Part shown: piece after piece, positions 53,180 through 62,113 of the stretch
Position numbering within the stretch: position 1 is the stretch's first letter
Layout of the letters: each line of letters starts with the position of its first letter
Assembly (NCBI GenBank): GCA_947489315.1
Contig: CANLCX010000006.1
Coordinates: 62,001 to 126,000, forward strand
From: an uncultured Sphingomonadaceae bacterium
Lineage (GTDB): Bacteria; Pseudomonadota; Alphaproteobacteria; Sphingomonadales; Sphingomonadaceae
Direction: 5' to 3'
DNA: 64,000 bases
The notes under the pieces: model-generated
Seen by the model: only the letters and a program-made list of their open reading frames with translations
Told to the model about the DNA's origin: nothing
The model's database searches: none
Made by a program: the position numbers and the translations under genes

Positions 53180-54277
53180 ATGGAACAGGACAATAAACCA
53201 GCCCTGCCCGCTCAAAAAGGGCGCGGCGCGGTTACCAACAATGAAAGCCACCGATTTAACTTGCCCAGCCGTGAAGCCGATGGCGATTGGCTAGATGACC
53301 GCGAGGCGCTGGGGGACGCGCCATCTAAGCTGCGCACCCAAGTTACGATCGAAGCACCAAAGTCTATATTAAGCTTCAACAAATCCCCGGATATCCCGTT
53401 TGACCGTTCGATAAACGCTTATCGCGGATGTGAACATGGCTGCGTTTATTGTTATGCGCGCCCTACCCATGCCTATCACGACCTGTCGCCGGGCCTCGAT
53501 TTCGAAACAAAGCTGTTTGCTAAACCCAACGCGGCGCAATTGCTCAGGGAGACGCTGGCTAAGCCGACATATCGACCTGCTCCCATTGCCATTGGAACAA
53601 ATACCGATCCTTATCAACCGATTGAAAAACCTTATCGGATTACCCGCGCGATATTGGAAGTGATGCTGGAAACCAAACATCCGGTAGGGATCACCACCAA
53701 ATCAGACAGAGTGATTGATGATAGCGAGATTTTAGCCGCGCTGGCTGCGCTCGGTCTGACCGCCGTTGCCATTTCAATCACTACCCTCGACCCCCGCACC
53801 GCAAGACTGCTCGAGCCACGGGCACCCTCGCCGGCCAAAAGACTATCGGCCATTAGCCATTTGCGCGCCCTCCATATTCCCGTGCACGTCAACATAGCAC
53901 CTGTCATTCCAGCCATTACCGATCACGAAATCGAAGCCATTGTCGCGGCCGCAGCAGATCACGGTGCGCAAAGCATTTCCGTCATTCCGGTGCGCCTGCC
54001 CCATGAGGTTGCACCCTTGTTTGAACAATGGCTCGAAGCCCATTTCCCGGATCGCAAGCAAAAAGTGATGGCCATCATAGCATCGTTGCGCGGCGGCAAG
54101 AAAAATGACCCGGACTTCCATAGCCGGATGAAAGGGAAAGGCCCTTGGGCAGAGTTGCTCCACCATCGCGTCGCCATTGCAGCGCGCAAAAGCGGTCTGG
54201 GGAAAGCAAAATTAGCGCTGAGAACAGATTTGTTCCAGCGGCCTATAGTCAAAGGCAGTCAGATGGAGCTGTTTTAA
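53180..54277 (+). CDS. PA0069-family radical SAM protein (SplB-like)
   Basis: A 365-residue radical SAM protein. ATG 53180 (MEQDNKPALPAQKGRG) is preferred; the open frame begins eight codons earlier. The Fe-S motif is RGCEHGCVYCYARPTH (CxxxCxxC), as in the spore photoproduct lyase-like PA0069 group. GTNTDPYQPIEKPYRITRAIL and ITTLDPRTARLLEPRAPSP are family blocks. No spore-forming context exists in this organism; the substrate is unknown, possibly a nucleic-acid or RNA base. It follows moaB after 39 bp. Confidence 0.9.
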   Translation: MEQDNKPALPAQKGRGAVTNNESHRFNLPSREADGDWLDDREALGDAPSKLRTQVTIEAPKSILSFNKSPDIPFDRSINAYRGCEHGCVYCYARPTHAYHDLSPGLDFETKLFAKPNAAQLLRETLAKPTYRPAPIAIGTNTDPYQPIEKPYRITRAILEVMLETKHPVGITTKSDRVIDDSEILAALAALGLTAVAISITTLDPRTARLLEPRAPSPAKRLSAISHLRALHIPVHVNIAPVIPAITDHEIEAIVAAAADHGAQSISVIPVRLPHEVAPLFEQWLEAHFPDRKQKVMAIIASLRGGKKNDPDFHSRMKGKGPWAELLHHRVAIAARKSGLGKAKLALRTDLFQRPIVKGSQMELF

Positions 54278-54337
54278 GACTTCCCACACAAACGAGCTAA
54301 TCCTTTCCTTTGGCACTTGCCAAGGTTACATTCGGTC

Positions 54338-55135
54338 ATGACTGAAAAAAAGAACGTCACCTACGCAAGCTATCTTGCGCTCGACACTCTTCTCTCCGCG
54401 CAACATCCGCAGTCGGATCTGGATGATGAGATGCTGTTCGTCATCATCCATCAAACAAAAGAACTCTGGCTGAAACAGATTATTCGCGAATTGAAACTGG
54501 CCATAACGCAAATTTCCAATGACGCCTTGGTGCCAGCTTATAAGGCGCTGGCCCGGGTCAGCCGCATACAGGCGGTCATGACGTTGAGCTGGGACGTACT
54601 GTCCACCATGACGCCAAGCGATTATAGCCGGTTCCGCCATGTCTTGGGAGCAAGTTCCGGCTTTCAGTCCGATCAGTTTCGAACCGTTGAATATCTACTG
54701 GGCCTGAAAGACAAAGCCTTTCTCAAATATCAGGATGACCGCCCTGAAGCACAGGCAGCCATGCAAGCGGCGTTAGACGGTCCAAGCCTTTGGGACCATG
54801 CCATTGCGGCCCTCGCCCGCGCCGGCTTTGCCATTTCGTCCGACCTGCTCGAACGCGATTTCAGCCAATCCCATGTCTCATCCCCCGAAGTCGAGGCGGC
54901 GTTCCTCGAAGTCTATCGCGATACCGAACGCTATTGGGAGCTCTATCAACTGGCGGAGAAACTGGTCGATCTTGATGACGCCATGGCAACCTGGCGGCAC
55001 AAGCATGTTTTGACGGTGGAACGGATCATCGGCGGCAAAATGGGAACCGGCGGAACGGCTGGCGTATCCTATCTGCAATCCACCCTGCCCAAGCGCGCAT
55101 TTCCAGAACTCTGGTCGCTGCGCACGGCTTTATGA
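54338..55135 (+). CDS. kynA: Tryptophan 2,3-dioxygenase
   Basis: A 265-residue heme dioxygenase that opens the tryptophan indole ring to N-formylkynurenine. ATG 54338 (MTEKKNVTYASYLALD) fits the family. FVIIHQTKELWLKQI near the start carries heme-pocket and substrate residues; the late KMGTGGTAGVSYLQ is the Thr-rich tail contacting the substrate. The kynU start overlaps the stop by 4 bp. No kynurenine formamidase (kynB) lies between or beside them in the window. Confidence 0.96.
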   Translation: MTEKKNVTYASYLALDTLLSAQHPQSDLDDEMLFVIIHQTKELWLKQIIRELKLAITQISNDALVPAYKALARVSRIQAVMTLSWDVLSTMTPSDYSRFRHVLGASSGFQSDQFRTVEYLLGLKDKAFLKYQDDRPEAQAAMQAALDGPSLWDHAIAALARAGFAISSDLLERDFSQSHVSSPEVEAAFLEVYRDTERYWELYQLAEKLVDLDDAMATWRHKHVLTVERIIGGKMGTGGTAGVSYLQSTLPKRAFPELWSLRTAL

Positions 55136-56253
55136 ATTGGAAGCCGCTCTTTTCAAAAGCTTTCGCTGCTAATCCTGAGCGGTTGCATTTTGCGGCGCAT
55201 AGCCATCATCTTTGGCCAGACGCGGCTTATGAGGGCCATATGGCGGCTTGCGATGATGCGATGGCGCTGGCCGATCACAAATGGGAAAAGATAATGGGTC
55301 CGGTCTGGACGGAGGCACAAGGCTATATTGCCGCCGAACTCAACCTATACGATCCCCAGACCATTGCCTTTGCGCCCAATACCCATGATTTTCTGATCCG
55401 TATCATCTCCGCTATCCCTACCCGACCGGTTCGCGTGTTAACGACGGATGGCGAGTTTCATAGCTTCCGTCGGCAGATGGACCGTTGGGCAGAAGATGGC
55501 GAAGTGATTGTCGAGGCCGTATCGGCTGACACACTCCTTGAGAAAGCGGTGGCCGGTAATCATGATCTCATTTTCGCCAGCCAAGCGCTGTTTAACTCCG
55601 GAACGATTTTAAACGGGATCGACCAACTGGCAAAGCTGGCGCGGCCGGAAGGACCATGGGTCGTGATCGATGGTTATCACGGGTTTATGGCACTGGATAC
55701 CGATCTGTCCGCCGTTGCTAATAATATCTTCTATATGGCCGGAGGCTATAAATATGCGATGGCCGGAGAAGGTGTTTGTTTCCTGCACGCACCGCCTGGA
55801 TATGCACCCCGCCCTCCCGTAACCGGCTGGTACGCCGCTTTTGACGATCTGGCGCTACCGCCGGGGGAAATCGGCTATGCTCCTGATGGACGGAGGTTTC
55901 TGGGTAGCACCTTTGACCCCTCGGGCCTTTATCGGTTCAATGCCGTGCAGGCGATGTTGGCTGATGCGGGGCTATCCACCAGCATTATTTCCAAACATGT
56001 TCTGGCATTGCAAAGCCGTTTTATCGATCAAGACCCGCTCCCGGACATGGATTTGCTGAACCCGCTCAAGGGCACCCCCCATGCTCGATATCTGGCTTAT
56101 AAAGGCGAGAAGGCACCGTTGCTGCATGCGGCCCTGACGGACCACAATATAGTCACCGATGTTCGAGGCGATGTTCTTCGCATCGGTTTTGCGATCTATC
56201 ATGACACAAGCGATGTTGATCATTTGATTGGGTTGATACGGAAGGTTCGGTAA
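55132..56253 (+). CDS. kynU: Kynureninase-like class V aminotransferase
   Basis: A 373-residue PLP enzyme with class V aminotransferase fold. The PLP-lysine is in GGYKYAMAGEG (Lys207), with VIDGYHGFMALD upstream and an N-terminal FAAHSHHLWPD. It is shorter than the usual ~400-420 residues of kynureninase. The ATGA overlap with kynA makes the kynurenine pathway the natural reading: conversion of kynurenine to anthranilate and alanine. A related PLP-dependent enzyme is not excluded. Confidence 0.85.
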   Translation: MNWKPLFSKAFAANPERLHFAAHSHHLWPDAAYEGHMAACDDAMALADHKWEKIMGPVWTEAQGYIAAELNLYDPQTIAFAPNTHDFLIRIISAIPTRPVRVLTTDGEFHSFRRQMDRWAEDGEVIVEAVSADTLLEKAVAGNHDLIFASQALFNSGTILNGIDQLAKLARPEGPWVVIDGYHGFMALDTDLSAVANNIFYMAGGYKYAMAGEGVCFLHAPPGYAPRPPVTGWYAAFDDLALPPGEIGYAPDGRRFLGSTFDPSGLYRFNAVQAMLADAGLSTSIISKHVLALQSRFIDQDPLPDMDLLNPLKGTPHARYLAYKGEKAPLLHAALTDHNIVTDVRGDVLRIGFAIYHDTSDVDHLIGLIRKVR

Positions 56254-56268
56254 AATTTGTACTCGCGG

Positions 56269-56289
56269 CCGCTTTGGGCGCAAAAGCGG
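56269..56289. repeat. Short palindromic repeat, copy A
   Basis: CCGCTTTGGGCGCAAAAGCGG: 7-bp arms (CCGCTTT/AAAGCGG) around GGGCGCA. It lies 16 bp after the kynU stop and shares its core with copy C at 58039-58069. It could also serve as a terminator hairpin. Confidence 0.75.
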
Positions 56290-56387
56290 ACGTTAATATT
56301 CGTCAAAATATCGCTTTGGTCAAAAAACTGAGCCATGCCCGAGCGTTTTTCGTTGCATTTTTGGGAGTGACTTTGCGCATTTCTCCG

Positions 56388-57752
56388 TCAAGCAGACTCT
56401 TCTGCGCGATGCTTCCAACCAGCCATTAATATTATAGAAATCAGATATAAAGTTGACGGAAAAAGACCAAAAGCAAGCATGATGCCTTGGATGGCCATAT
56501 CGCTCTGCGGAAGTCCGGTTGCCGCTTTGGAAGAGTCGAAGCCGACCGCAGAGAGGGTTATTCCGATCAGCAAGGTTCCTCCCAAAGCAAAGCCAACCTT
56601 GTCCGCTGCCACCCAGAGGGATGAGAATATGCCATTTTTCTCCTCCGCTTCCAGATCCGCCACCATAGAGAAACCCAGCATAGTCCACCCTGAATTTCCT
56701 ACGCCGGCGAGGAAGGCCCAAATACATATTAATTCAAACGGAGCGGTGGGCCATCCGATCCAGAGCAGGGTTGCAGCGATATGCAAGGCTGAAGCGGCTA
56801 TATAGGCTTTTCGTTTACCCACATGCTTGGCTATCGCAACCCAAACCGGTTGAGACAGAATGATACCCAAAACTATGGCAAACATGATGATACCAATGAT
56901 AGATAGAGCATCGGCGCGCTGCATATTGTAGGTTATGAAATATAATATTGCTGCATAGTTCATCCCGCCGCCAGTCAGTTGAAGGATGTTGGCAATGAAT
57001 AATTTGGAAAAGCGTTGATCTTTGATAGCAGAAAAAATTGCTGCCGTAGACAGTCTGTTCAGTTCATGCGGCTCCATCATATCCGAAGATGATTCAACCG
57101 CAACCTGTGCGGTGCTCGCATTGGCAACCTTATATGTGCCGAGATAAGCAATCAGCAAGGAACCGGAACAAATAATCGAAAGCACCACAGCCATTTCGAT
57201 ATAGGCTGGTCCTCCTCCCCCACGCTGCGCCACAAAAGCGGGCGCGGCTCCGGCCGCTATGAGCAGCCCCAATCCGGTAAACGCCAAACGCCAAGCCATT
57301 AATTTTGTCCGCTCTTGAGGCGTTCGGGTCAAAGACGCGACCAGTGCAAGATAGGGCACTGAAAAACTGGAATAGATCGACATGTACAGAGAAAATATAA
57401 ACGCGACATAGATAAGCTTCATCTGCCATGCGATATCCGGAACGCTAAACAGCAATATCAACGGTATCGGTGCTAGAAATGCTCCGGTTAACAGCCAGCG
57501 CGACATCGGAAATTTGGCTTTGAGCCTGCTCGACACGGAGCCCATAACGATATCACTACCAATGCCCACGAGAAGTTTTGGAAAGAAAATCGCAATACCT
57601 GCAAATACGGGTTCTATGCCCTCGACATTTGTCAGAAAAAACAGAAGCAATAGAGACGGCACATCCCTAAATATTTGACCAGCTATCTGCCCCAAGCCGT
57701 AACTTGCTTGCTTCCCAACGCCAAGCGGTCGATCCATAGGTTTTCCAATCAT
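56388..57752 (-). CDS. GPH/MFS sugar-type transporter (MelB-like)
   Basis: A 454-residue inner-membrane transporter with about twelve hydrophobic segments, most like the glycoside-pentoside-hexuronide (GPH) cation symporter branch of MFS. The N-terminus GVGKQASYGLGQIAGQIF and the segment RTPQERTKLMAWRLAFTGLG fit the family. ATG 57752 or ATG 57737 (GGAAAA upstream) are the plausible starts; an open frame to 57965 has no transporter-like sequence. Substrate unknown. It is divergent from the SDR gene across a gap carrying two palindromic repeats. Confidence 0.8.
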   Translation of the reverse strand: MIGKPMDRPLGVGKQASYGLGQIAGQIFRDVPSLLLLFFLTNVEGIEPVFAGIAIFFPKLLVGIGSDIVMGSVSSRLKAKFPMSRWLLTGAFLAPIPLILLFSVPDIAWQMKLIYVAFIFSLYMSIYSSFSVPYLALVASLTRTPQERTKLMAWRLAFTGLGLLIAAGAAPAFVAQRGGGGPAYIEMAVVLSIICSGSLLIAYLGTYKVANASTAQVAVESSSDMMEPHELNRLSTAAIFSAIKDQRFSKLFIANILQLTGGGMNYAAILYFITYNMQRADALSIIGIIMFAIVLGIILSQPVWVAIAKHVGKRKAYIAASALHIAATLLWIGWPTAPFELICIWAFLAGVGNSGWTMLGFSMVADLEAEEKNGIFSSLWVAADKVGFALGGTLLIGITLSAVGFDSSKAATGLPQSDMAIQGIMLAFGLFPSTLYLISIILMAGWKHRAEESA

Positions 57753-58003
57753 TCTAAAGGCAGAATAAATATCCCGGAAACAGCCAATCGACCGTTTTGC
57801 GATATTAGAATAATTGCATTGCGAGAATGTGGATCGTGAAACGCTTGCAAACTCAAGGGTATCTGCTGTGCGGTTATTCAGAATGATATGGGTGCGGGTA
57901 ACAATAGTTGTTCGGTCCGTTTTCAGGAGCCAATGTTTAAGGCCGCCTCCGAAATCAGCAAGCATCCGATATTACCAAAAAAACGAGCTTGCCGATTAAC
58001 ACG

Positions 58004-58032
58004 AATGTTCGCTTTCGGGATAAAGCGGTCAC
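58004..58032. repeat. Short palindromic repeat, copy B
   Basis: AATGTTCGCTTTCGGGATAAAGCGGTCAC-like unit (58004-58032) with the arms CGCTTT/AAAGCG. It closely matches copy D at 61914-61942 (same CGGGAT loop) and is adjacent to copy C. Confidence 0.7.
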
Positions 58033-58038
58033 AAGGCT

Positions 58039-58069
58039 AGTGTCCGCTTTGGGCGCAAAAGCGGACACT
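58039..58069. repeat. Short palindromic repeat, copy C
   Basis: A perfect 12-bp inverted repeat: AGTGTCCGCTTT, a 7-bp loop GGGCGCA, then AAAGCGGACACT. It is the longest member of the set and shares the GGGCGCA loop with copy A. Confidence 0.85.
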
Positions 58070-58198
58070 AGATTTGAGAGCGTTTTAATCACAGCAAAAA
58101 TACTGTGCATGATACATGTCTGATTTTGCCTGACAAATGACAGAGTTTGCGTTTACAACGTGTCATTAATTCATGTTCTAATTGAAGGAATGTCTTCG

Positions 58199-58987
58199 AT
58201 GCAAAAAAATCTGTTTTCCATGCAAGATAAAGTCTGCGTTATAACTGGGGGGTCCAGGGGTTTGGGGAAAGCTATGGCACGAGCCTTTCTGCACGCAGGG
58301 GCCAAAAGGGTGTATGTTACGGCACGCAAAGCGGAGGAATGTGAACAGACCGCTGAAGAACTGTCTGATCTGGGGGAGAACGGCGAATGTGTTGCCCTTC
58401 CCGGCGACATGGGTAGCGGAAATGGAATTATAGGATTCGTAAAGGCGTTAGGTGAACGGGAAGACCATATTGATGTGCTCGTGAACAACGCTGGCACTGG
58501 CTGGATGGCATCGGTGGAAGAGTTTCCCGAAATAGGCTGGGACAAGGTTATGGACCTTAATGTGAAGACGCCATTCTTTCTCACGCAACAGCTTTTGCCG
58601 TTACTGAAAGCAAATGCAGTGCCAGAGAGCAGAGCGTCCGTCATAAATATTGGATCGGTAGCCGGAATTATGGGCAGTGCCGGAAGCGGCGTCAGCTATG
58701 GTACGTCAAAAGCCGCCATCCACCAACTTACTCGCAATCTTGCTAGCCTCCTCGCCGATGATAACATCCGGGTGAATGCCATTGCGCCCGGTCGTTTTCA
58801 TTCAAAAATGACAAGTCTGGTGGAGCAGGATAAAGAGCAATATGGGCAAGAAATTGAAATGATACCGTTGCACCGTTGGGGGCATGATGAGGATATCATG
58901 GGCCCGGCACTTTTGCTGGCGAGCAATGCCGGGGCGTATATGACGGGTGAAATCATCACCGTCGATGGCGGGATATTGCTGAGATAG
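58199..58987 (+). CDS. Short-chain dehydrogenase/reductase
   Basis: A 262-residue SDR. ATG 58199 is used because AAGGA lies nine bases upstream; ATG 58190 is too close to it. The NAD(P)-binding motif TGGSRGLG is at residues 16-23, NNAG is near 100, and the catalytic set has Ser in INIGSVAG plus Tyr167 and Lys171 (YGTSK). The C-terminal ending (YMTGEIITVDGGILLR) is classical FabG-like. The substrate is unknown. It is divergent from the MFS transporter and convergent with the TonB receptor gene, so a shared catabolic role is likely but unproven. Confidence 0.9.
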   Translation: MQKNLFSMQDKVCVITGGSRGLGKAMARAFLHAGAKRVYVTARKAEECEQTAEELSDLGENGECVALPGDMGSGNGIIGFVKALGEREDHIDVLVNNAGTGWMASVEEFPEIGWDKVMDLNVKTPFFLTQQLLPLLKANAVPESRASVINIGSVAGIMGSAGSGVSYGTSKAAIHQLTRNLASLLADDNIRVNAIAPGRFHSKMTSLVEQDKEQYGQEIEMIPLHRWGHDEDIMGPALLLASNAGAYMTGEIITVDGGILLR

Positions 58988-59103
58988 AAAAACTGAGGGT
59001 TACGATGATCATTGGATCATTCACTTTGGTCCGCAGCGATTGTCTGAATCGCAAGCTGAAGCGCTAGTGTAAAAGCTGATCCAAAATTCTGGAAAATCGC
59101 CAC

Positions 59104-59135
59104 AAAAAAGGTGAGCGAGTTTCCTCGCCCACCTT
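59104..59135 (-). terminator. Rho-independent terminator of the TonB receptor gene
   Basis: On the minus strand the stem AAGGTGGGCGAG (59135-59124) pairs with CTCGCTCACCTT (59119-59108), one mismatch, loop of four. It is followed by six T (59109-59104). It lies just past the receptor stop at 59160. Confidence 0.8.
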
Positions 59136-59159
59136 ATGTGATCCATGGAGAGATATGGA

Positions 59160-61733
59160 TCAGAATTTGAAGCGGACAGTCCCGCCATATGTTCTAGGCT
59201 GATTTGGAAAAGCCGATACTGTTCCAGCTTGTGCCACGCCATCAAACACTGTGACCAGGAAACGATCGTTCAGCAGGTTTCTACCCCATAGGCTAAGCTC
59301 CAGGCCATTGGTCAGGCGAAGCGACAATCCACCATTGACCAGATTCTGTTCGCGTTTGAAAAGCTGCTGCGCAGTCGGACCAAAAGTTGGCAAGCCGTTA
59401 TTGATGCTCACATTGCTTTCATGGCTATAGTCGATACGACCGATAAGCTGGGTACCGCTGCCAAATTCATGCGTGTAGGTCGCTGAGGTTGAAATGGAGA
59501 TCGGCGCGATACCTTGGACATCTTGACCAGTTAAATCGCCAAGCGCTGAGCCTGGGAAGCTATCATATACCGCATCAAGATATGTAAGAGCAAAAGTGAA
59601 TACCAGAGGGTCTGCCGGTTGAATCCGTGCATCAAACTCAACACCTTTAGTCGATTGTTCGCCTGCATTGGCTAAGGAAAAGCCAGTACCAGTAAAGGTA
59701 TTGCTCTGAAATCCTTTCAATGTTTGGTCAAACAACGCAAGATTGACAGCCAAGCCGTCAAATTGAGCCTTTATACCAATTTCATAAACTTCCGCCTCTT
59801 CAGGGGCCGCAAAACGGGTGCCTGAGTTCAGATTTGGAACGGCAAGGCCAGCATCCAATATGGGCGAGGATGGCGCCAAAAGAGTGCTTCGGAATGGACC
59901 GCCTGGAGTGAAGTCGGCTGCGAAAGGACGCGAGTTGCGTGACAAGTTGAAAGACGATGCCTTGAAACCAGTCGAGTAGCTGAAATAAGCGTTGATATTA
60001 TCGTTGATTTCATATGCTGCACGCAATGTGTAGGAGAAGTCACTATCGTTGGTTCGCCCGTTCTCAACTGCATTTGGGAAATTCAGGAAAGGCGGTTGAA
60101 ATTGCAGCCCACTAAGACCGAGCAGTGGATTGACGGCCGGATTTTGTGCGGCGGCCGCGATTGCATCGAAGATGGGTGCCGTTGCCGGAGCAGCAGCAAA
60201 AGTGGCAATCGCAGCAGGGTCAGAGGCATTAGCGCCCAGGAATGGAACAAGCTGACCAACGATAACGGCATCTACCAAATTGACCTGCGCTAGTTCATCG
60301 AAGGTTTCAATCTGGATCGCTGCGGATTTTTTATCCTTGGTGTAGTTAAACCCGGCCGTCAGCGTCAGTCGATCAGTAACCTCAAAATCCACGGTTCCAA
60401 AAACCGAATATGCCTCGTTGTCCAACGTGAAGAATTCGCGATTGAGGATACCTTCGTTGAGCGAGCTGCCCGGCGTTATACCAAGTGCAGCTTCTGCGCC
60501 GCCTAGAGCACCGCCGGTAAGCAAGTTAAAGAAATCCCTGGATTGTGGACCAAGGAACAACTCGGCGTCGACCTCGATATCTTCATTGAAATAATAGCCG
60601 CCAAGCAGAAAATTCAGAGGGCCATCAAAATCGGATGCGACTCTAAGTTCCTGTGTAATGGTATCAATTTTAGTGTCGCTATTTGAGCTTGCGACATCTG
60701 CAGTTGTGTAATCAATATCGCCCTGGATGAAGGCTTCCCCATTTCGGTAGGCCGAAATAGATGTAATCGTGATTGGCCCTGTTGTCCAGTCCGCCTGCAT
60801 GGAGAAACCGTAATTGTCGATTTCATTCACAGGAACTTGGTTCAGAAAGCTATCCGATGTAAAAGGGTCGCCAACAGCGAGAGCGCCGCCAACGCCAAAG
60901 ATGGCTGGAACTGTTGGCCCACCCACTACATTGGTTGTGAGGCAGCAATCCTCATCAATACTGGAATAGTCACCGATCAGCCGAACTGTGAAATCTGGTG
61001 AAGGTTCAAACAATAGCTGTCCGCGTAGGTTCCAGCGATTGCGTTCACTGACGTCCGTATCCAGATTGGCGATTGTGGCATAACCGTCGCGTTTATTGTA
61101 ACCACCGTCAATGGAGAAGGCCAGTTTTTCAGTTATTGGACCGGTCACGTCGCCCTTAAGGACTATCGCGTTGAAATTTCCATAGCTGGCTTCAACGGAC
61201 CCACCAAATTCAAATTGTGGTTCACGGGTAACAATAGAGATGACGCCGGCAGATGCGTTTTTACCGAATAATGTAGACTGCGGGCCGCGAAGAACCTCAA
61301 CGCGCGCTACATTTGCAAGATCACCAATTTGGGCACCGGAACGGGAACGATATACACCATCAATAAAGACACCAACAGAGGGTTCAATGCCCGGATTGTT
61401 CGCGCCATTACCAAAGCCACGGATGATAAAGTTCGTGGCCGCAGCATTTTGAAATTGGCTGACACGCAGTGAAGGTGCAACTGTCTGAAGGTCTAGCAGA
61501 TCGCGAATTTGGGCCTGCTCAATTGTTTCGGCAGACGTAACAGATACCGAAAGGGGAAGTTCTTGCAGGGTTGTTTCCCGTTTAGTGGCGGTAACGATAA
61601 TAAGACTATTATCTGCTCCCGCGTTTTCGGTAGCGTCTTGCGCGGCTGCAACGCCAGCAAAGCCGCAGAGACCCAGTGTGCTTCCCCCTGCCATCAGGAT
61701 TACACGCGTTAAAGTTTTTGAATATTTGTACAT
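59160..61733 (-). CDS. TonB-dependent outer-membrane receptor
   Basis: An 857-residue receptor. A signal peptide ends near GVAAAQ, followed by the TonB-box-like IIVTATKRE, a plug domain (TLQELPLSVSVTSAETIEQAQIRD and the VEVLRGPQSTLFGKNASAG block) and a 22-strand-type barrel ending in GGTVRFKF with terminal Phe. GGGAGGG lies five bases before ATG 61733. Sphingomonads carry many such receptors, and the substrate cannot be told from sequence. Neighbouring SDR, GPH transporter and molybdopterin oxidoreductase hint at an organic carbon source. It has its own terminator. Confidence 0.95.
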   Translation of the reverse strand: MYKYSKTLTRVILMAGGSTLGLCGFAGVAAAQDATENAGADNSLIIVTATKRETTLQELPLSVSVTSAETIEQAQIRDLLDLQTVAPSLRVSQFQNAAATNFIIRGFGNGANNPGIEPSVGVFIDGVYRSRSGAQIGDLANVARVEVLRGPQSTLFGKNASAGVISIVTREPQFEFGGSVEASYGNFNAIVLKGDVTGPITEKLAFSIDGGYNKRDGYATIANLDTDVSERNRWNLRGQLLFEPSPDFTVRLIGDYSSIDEDCCLTTNVVGGPTVPAIFGVGGALAVGDPFTSDSFLNQVPVNEIDNYGFSMQADWTTGPITITSISAYRNGEAFIQGDIDYTTADVASSNSDTKIDTITQELRVASDFDGPLNFLLGGYYFNEDIEVDAELFLGPQSRDFFNLLTGGALGGAEAALGITPGSSLNEGILNREFFTLDNEAYSVFGTVDFEVTDRLTLTAGFNYTKDKKSAAIQIETFDELAQVNLVDAVIVGQLVPFLGANASDPAAIATFAAAPATAPIFDAIAAAAQNPAVNPLLGLSGLQFQPPFLNFPNAVENGRTNDSDFSYTLRAAYEINDNINAYFSYSTGFKASSFNLSRNSRPFAADFTPGGPFRSTLLAPSSPILDAGLAVPNLNSGTRFAAPEEAEVYEIGIKAQFDGLAVNLALFDQTLKGFQSNTFTGTGFSLANAGEQSTKGVEFDARIQPADPLVFTFALTYLDAVYDSFPGSALGDLTGQDVQGIAPISISTSATYTHEFGSGTQLIGRIDYSHESNVSINNGLPTFGPTAQQLFKREQNLVNGGLSLRLTNGLELSLWGRNLLNDRFLVTVFDGVAQAGTVSAFPNQPRTYGGTVRFKF

Positions 61734-61754
61734 ATTACCCTCCCATAAACCACG

Positions 61755-61771
61755 TCAGTTTTTTTAACTGA
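61755..61771. promoter_or_regulatory. Dyad in the TonB receptor leader
   Basis: TCAGTT (61755-61760), five T, AACTGA (61766-61771), 22 bp before the receptor start. The position between the likely -10 (TATAAT on the minus strand at 61796-61801) and the start suits an operator or a short mRNA hairpin. No regulator is identified. Confidence 0.3.
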
Positions 61772-61913
61772 ACTTATCGTTTAATTATGAAGGATATTAT
61801 ACGGAAAAATGTCAAAAGCAATACATCTAATAGACCATCGGTGCATTTGAGTGATTGTGAGCCGCATGAAATCAGCAAGGCAGCTCTTCGAGAGCTATGT
61901 ATCTCCTCTCCGT

Positions 61914-61942
61914 AATGTCCGCTTTCGGGATAAAGCCGACAT
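61914..61942. repeat. Short palindromic repeat, copy D
   Basis: AATGTCCGCTTTCGGGATAA and the following AGCCGACAT form a unit close to copy B, differing at a few positions, with imperfect arms around CGGGAT. It lies 172 bp before the oxidoreductase start. Confidence 0.7.
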
Positions 61943-62113
61943 CTCGAGTGAGCGTAAAAGAGATGGATGCTCGCCTGCGGCTCGAAGCATCGACGCTGCC
62001 ATTTAGCCTATGTTATAAATCGCTGTTTCATTACTCCTCGATAACGATACGCACGATTGCTTTTCAGATAGATTTAAGGCAATTGTAACAGCGAACCAAC
62101 TAGGAGATTATCA

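Larger units (their letters stand above)
57753..58198. other. Divergent gap between the MFS and SDR genes
   Basis: About 440 bp. It holds palindromic repeats B and C and a further dyad with ATGACA (58137-58142) and TGTCAT (58161-58166) just before the SDR start, a possible regulator site. Open frames here are extensions of the MFS frame without family resemblance. Confidence 0.5.
61734..62113. other. Divergent gap between TonB receptor and oxidoreductase
   Basis: 380 bp, no gene seen. It holds a dyad at 61755-61771 (TCAGTT, five T, AACTGA) in the receptor leader, a TATAAT on the minus strand at 61796-61801, and palindromic repeat D at 61914-61942. Confidence 0.5.
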
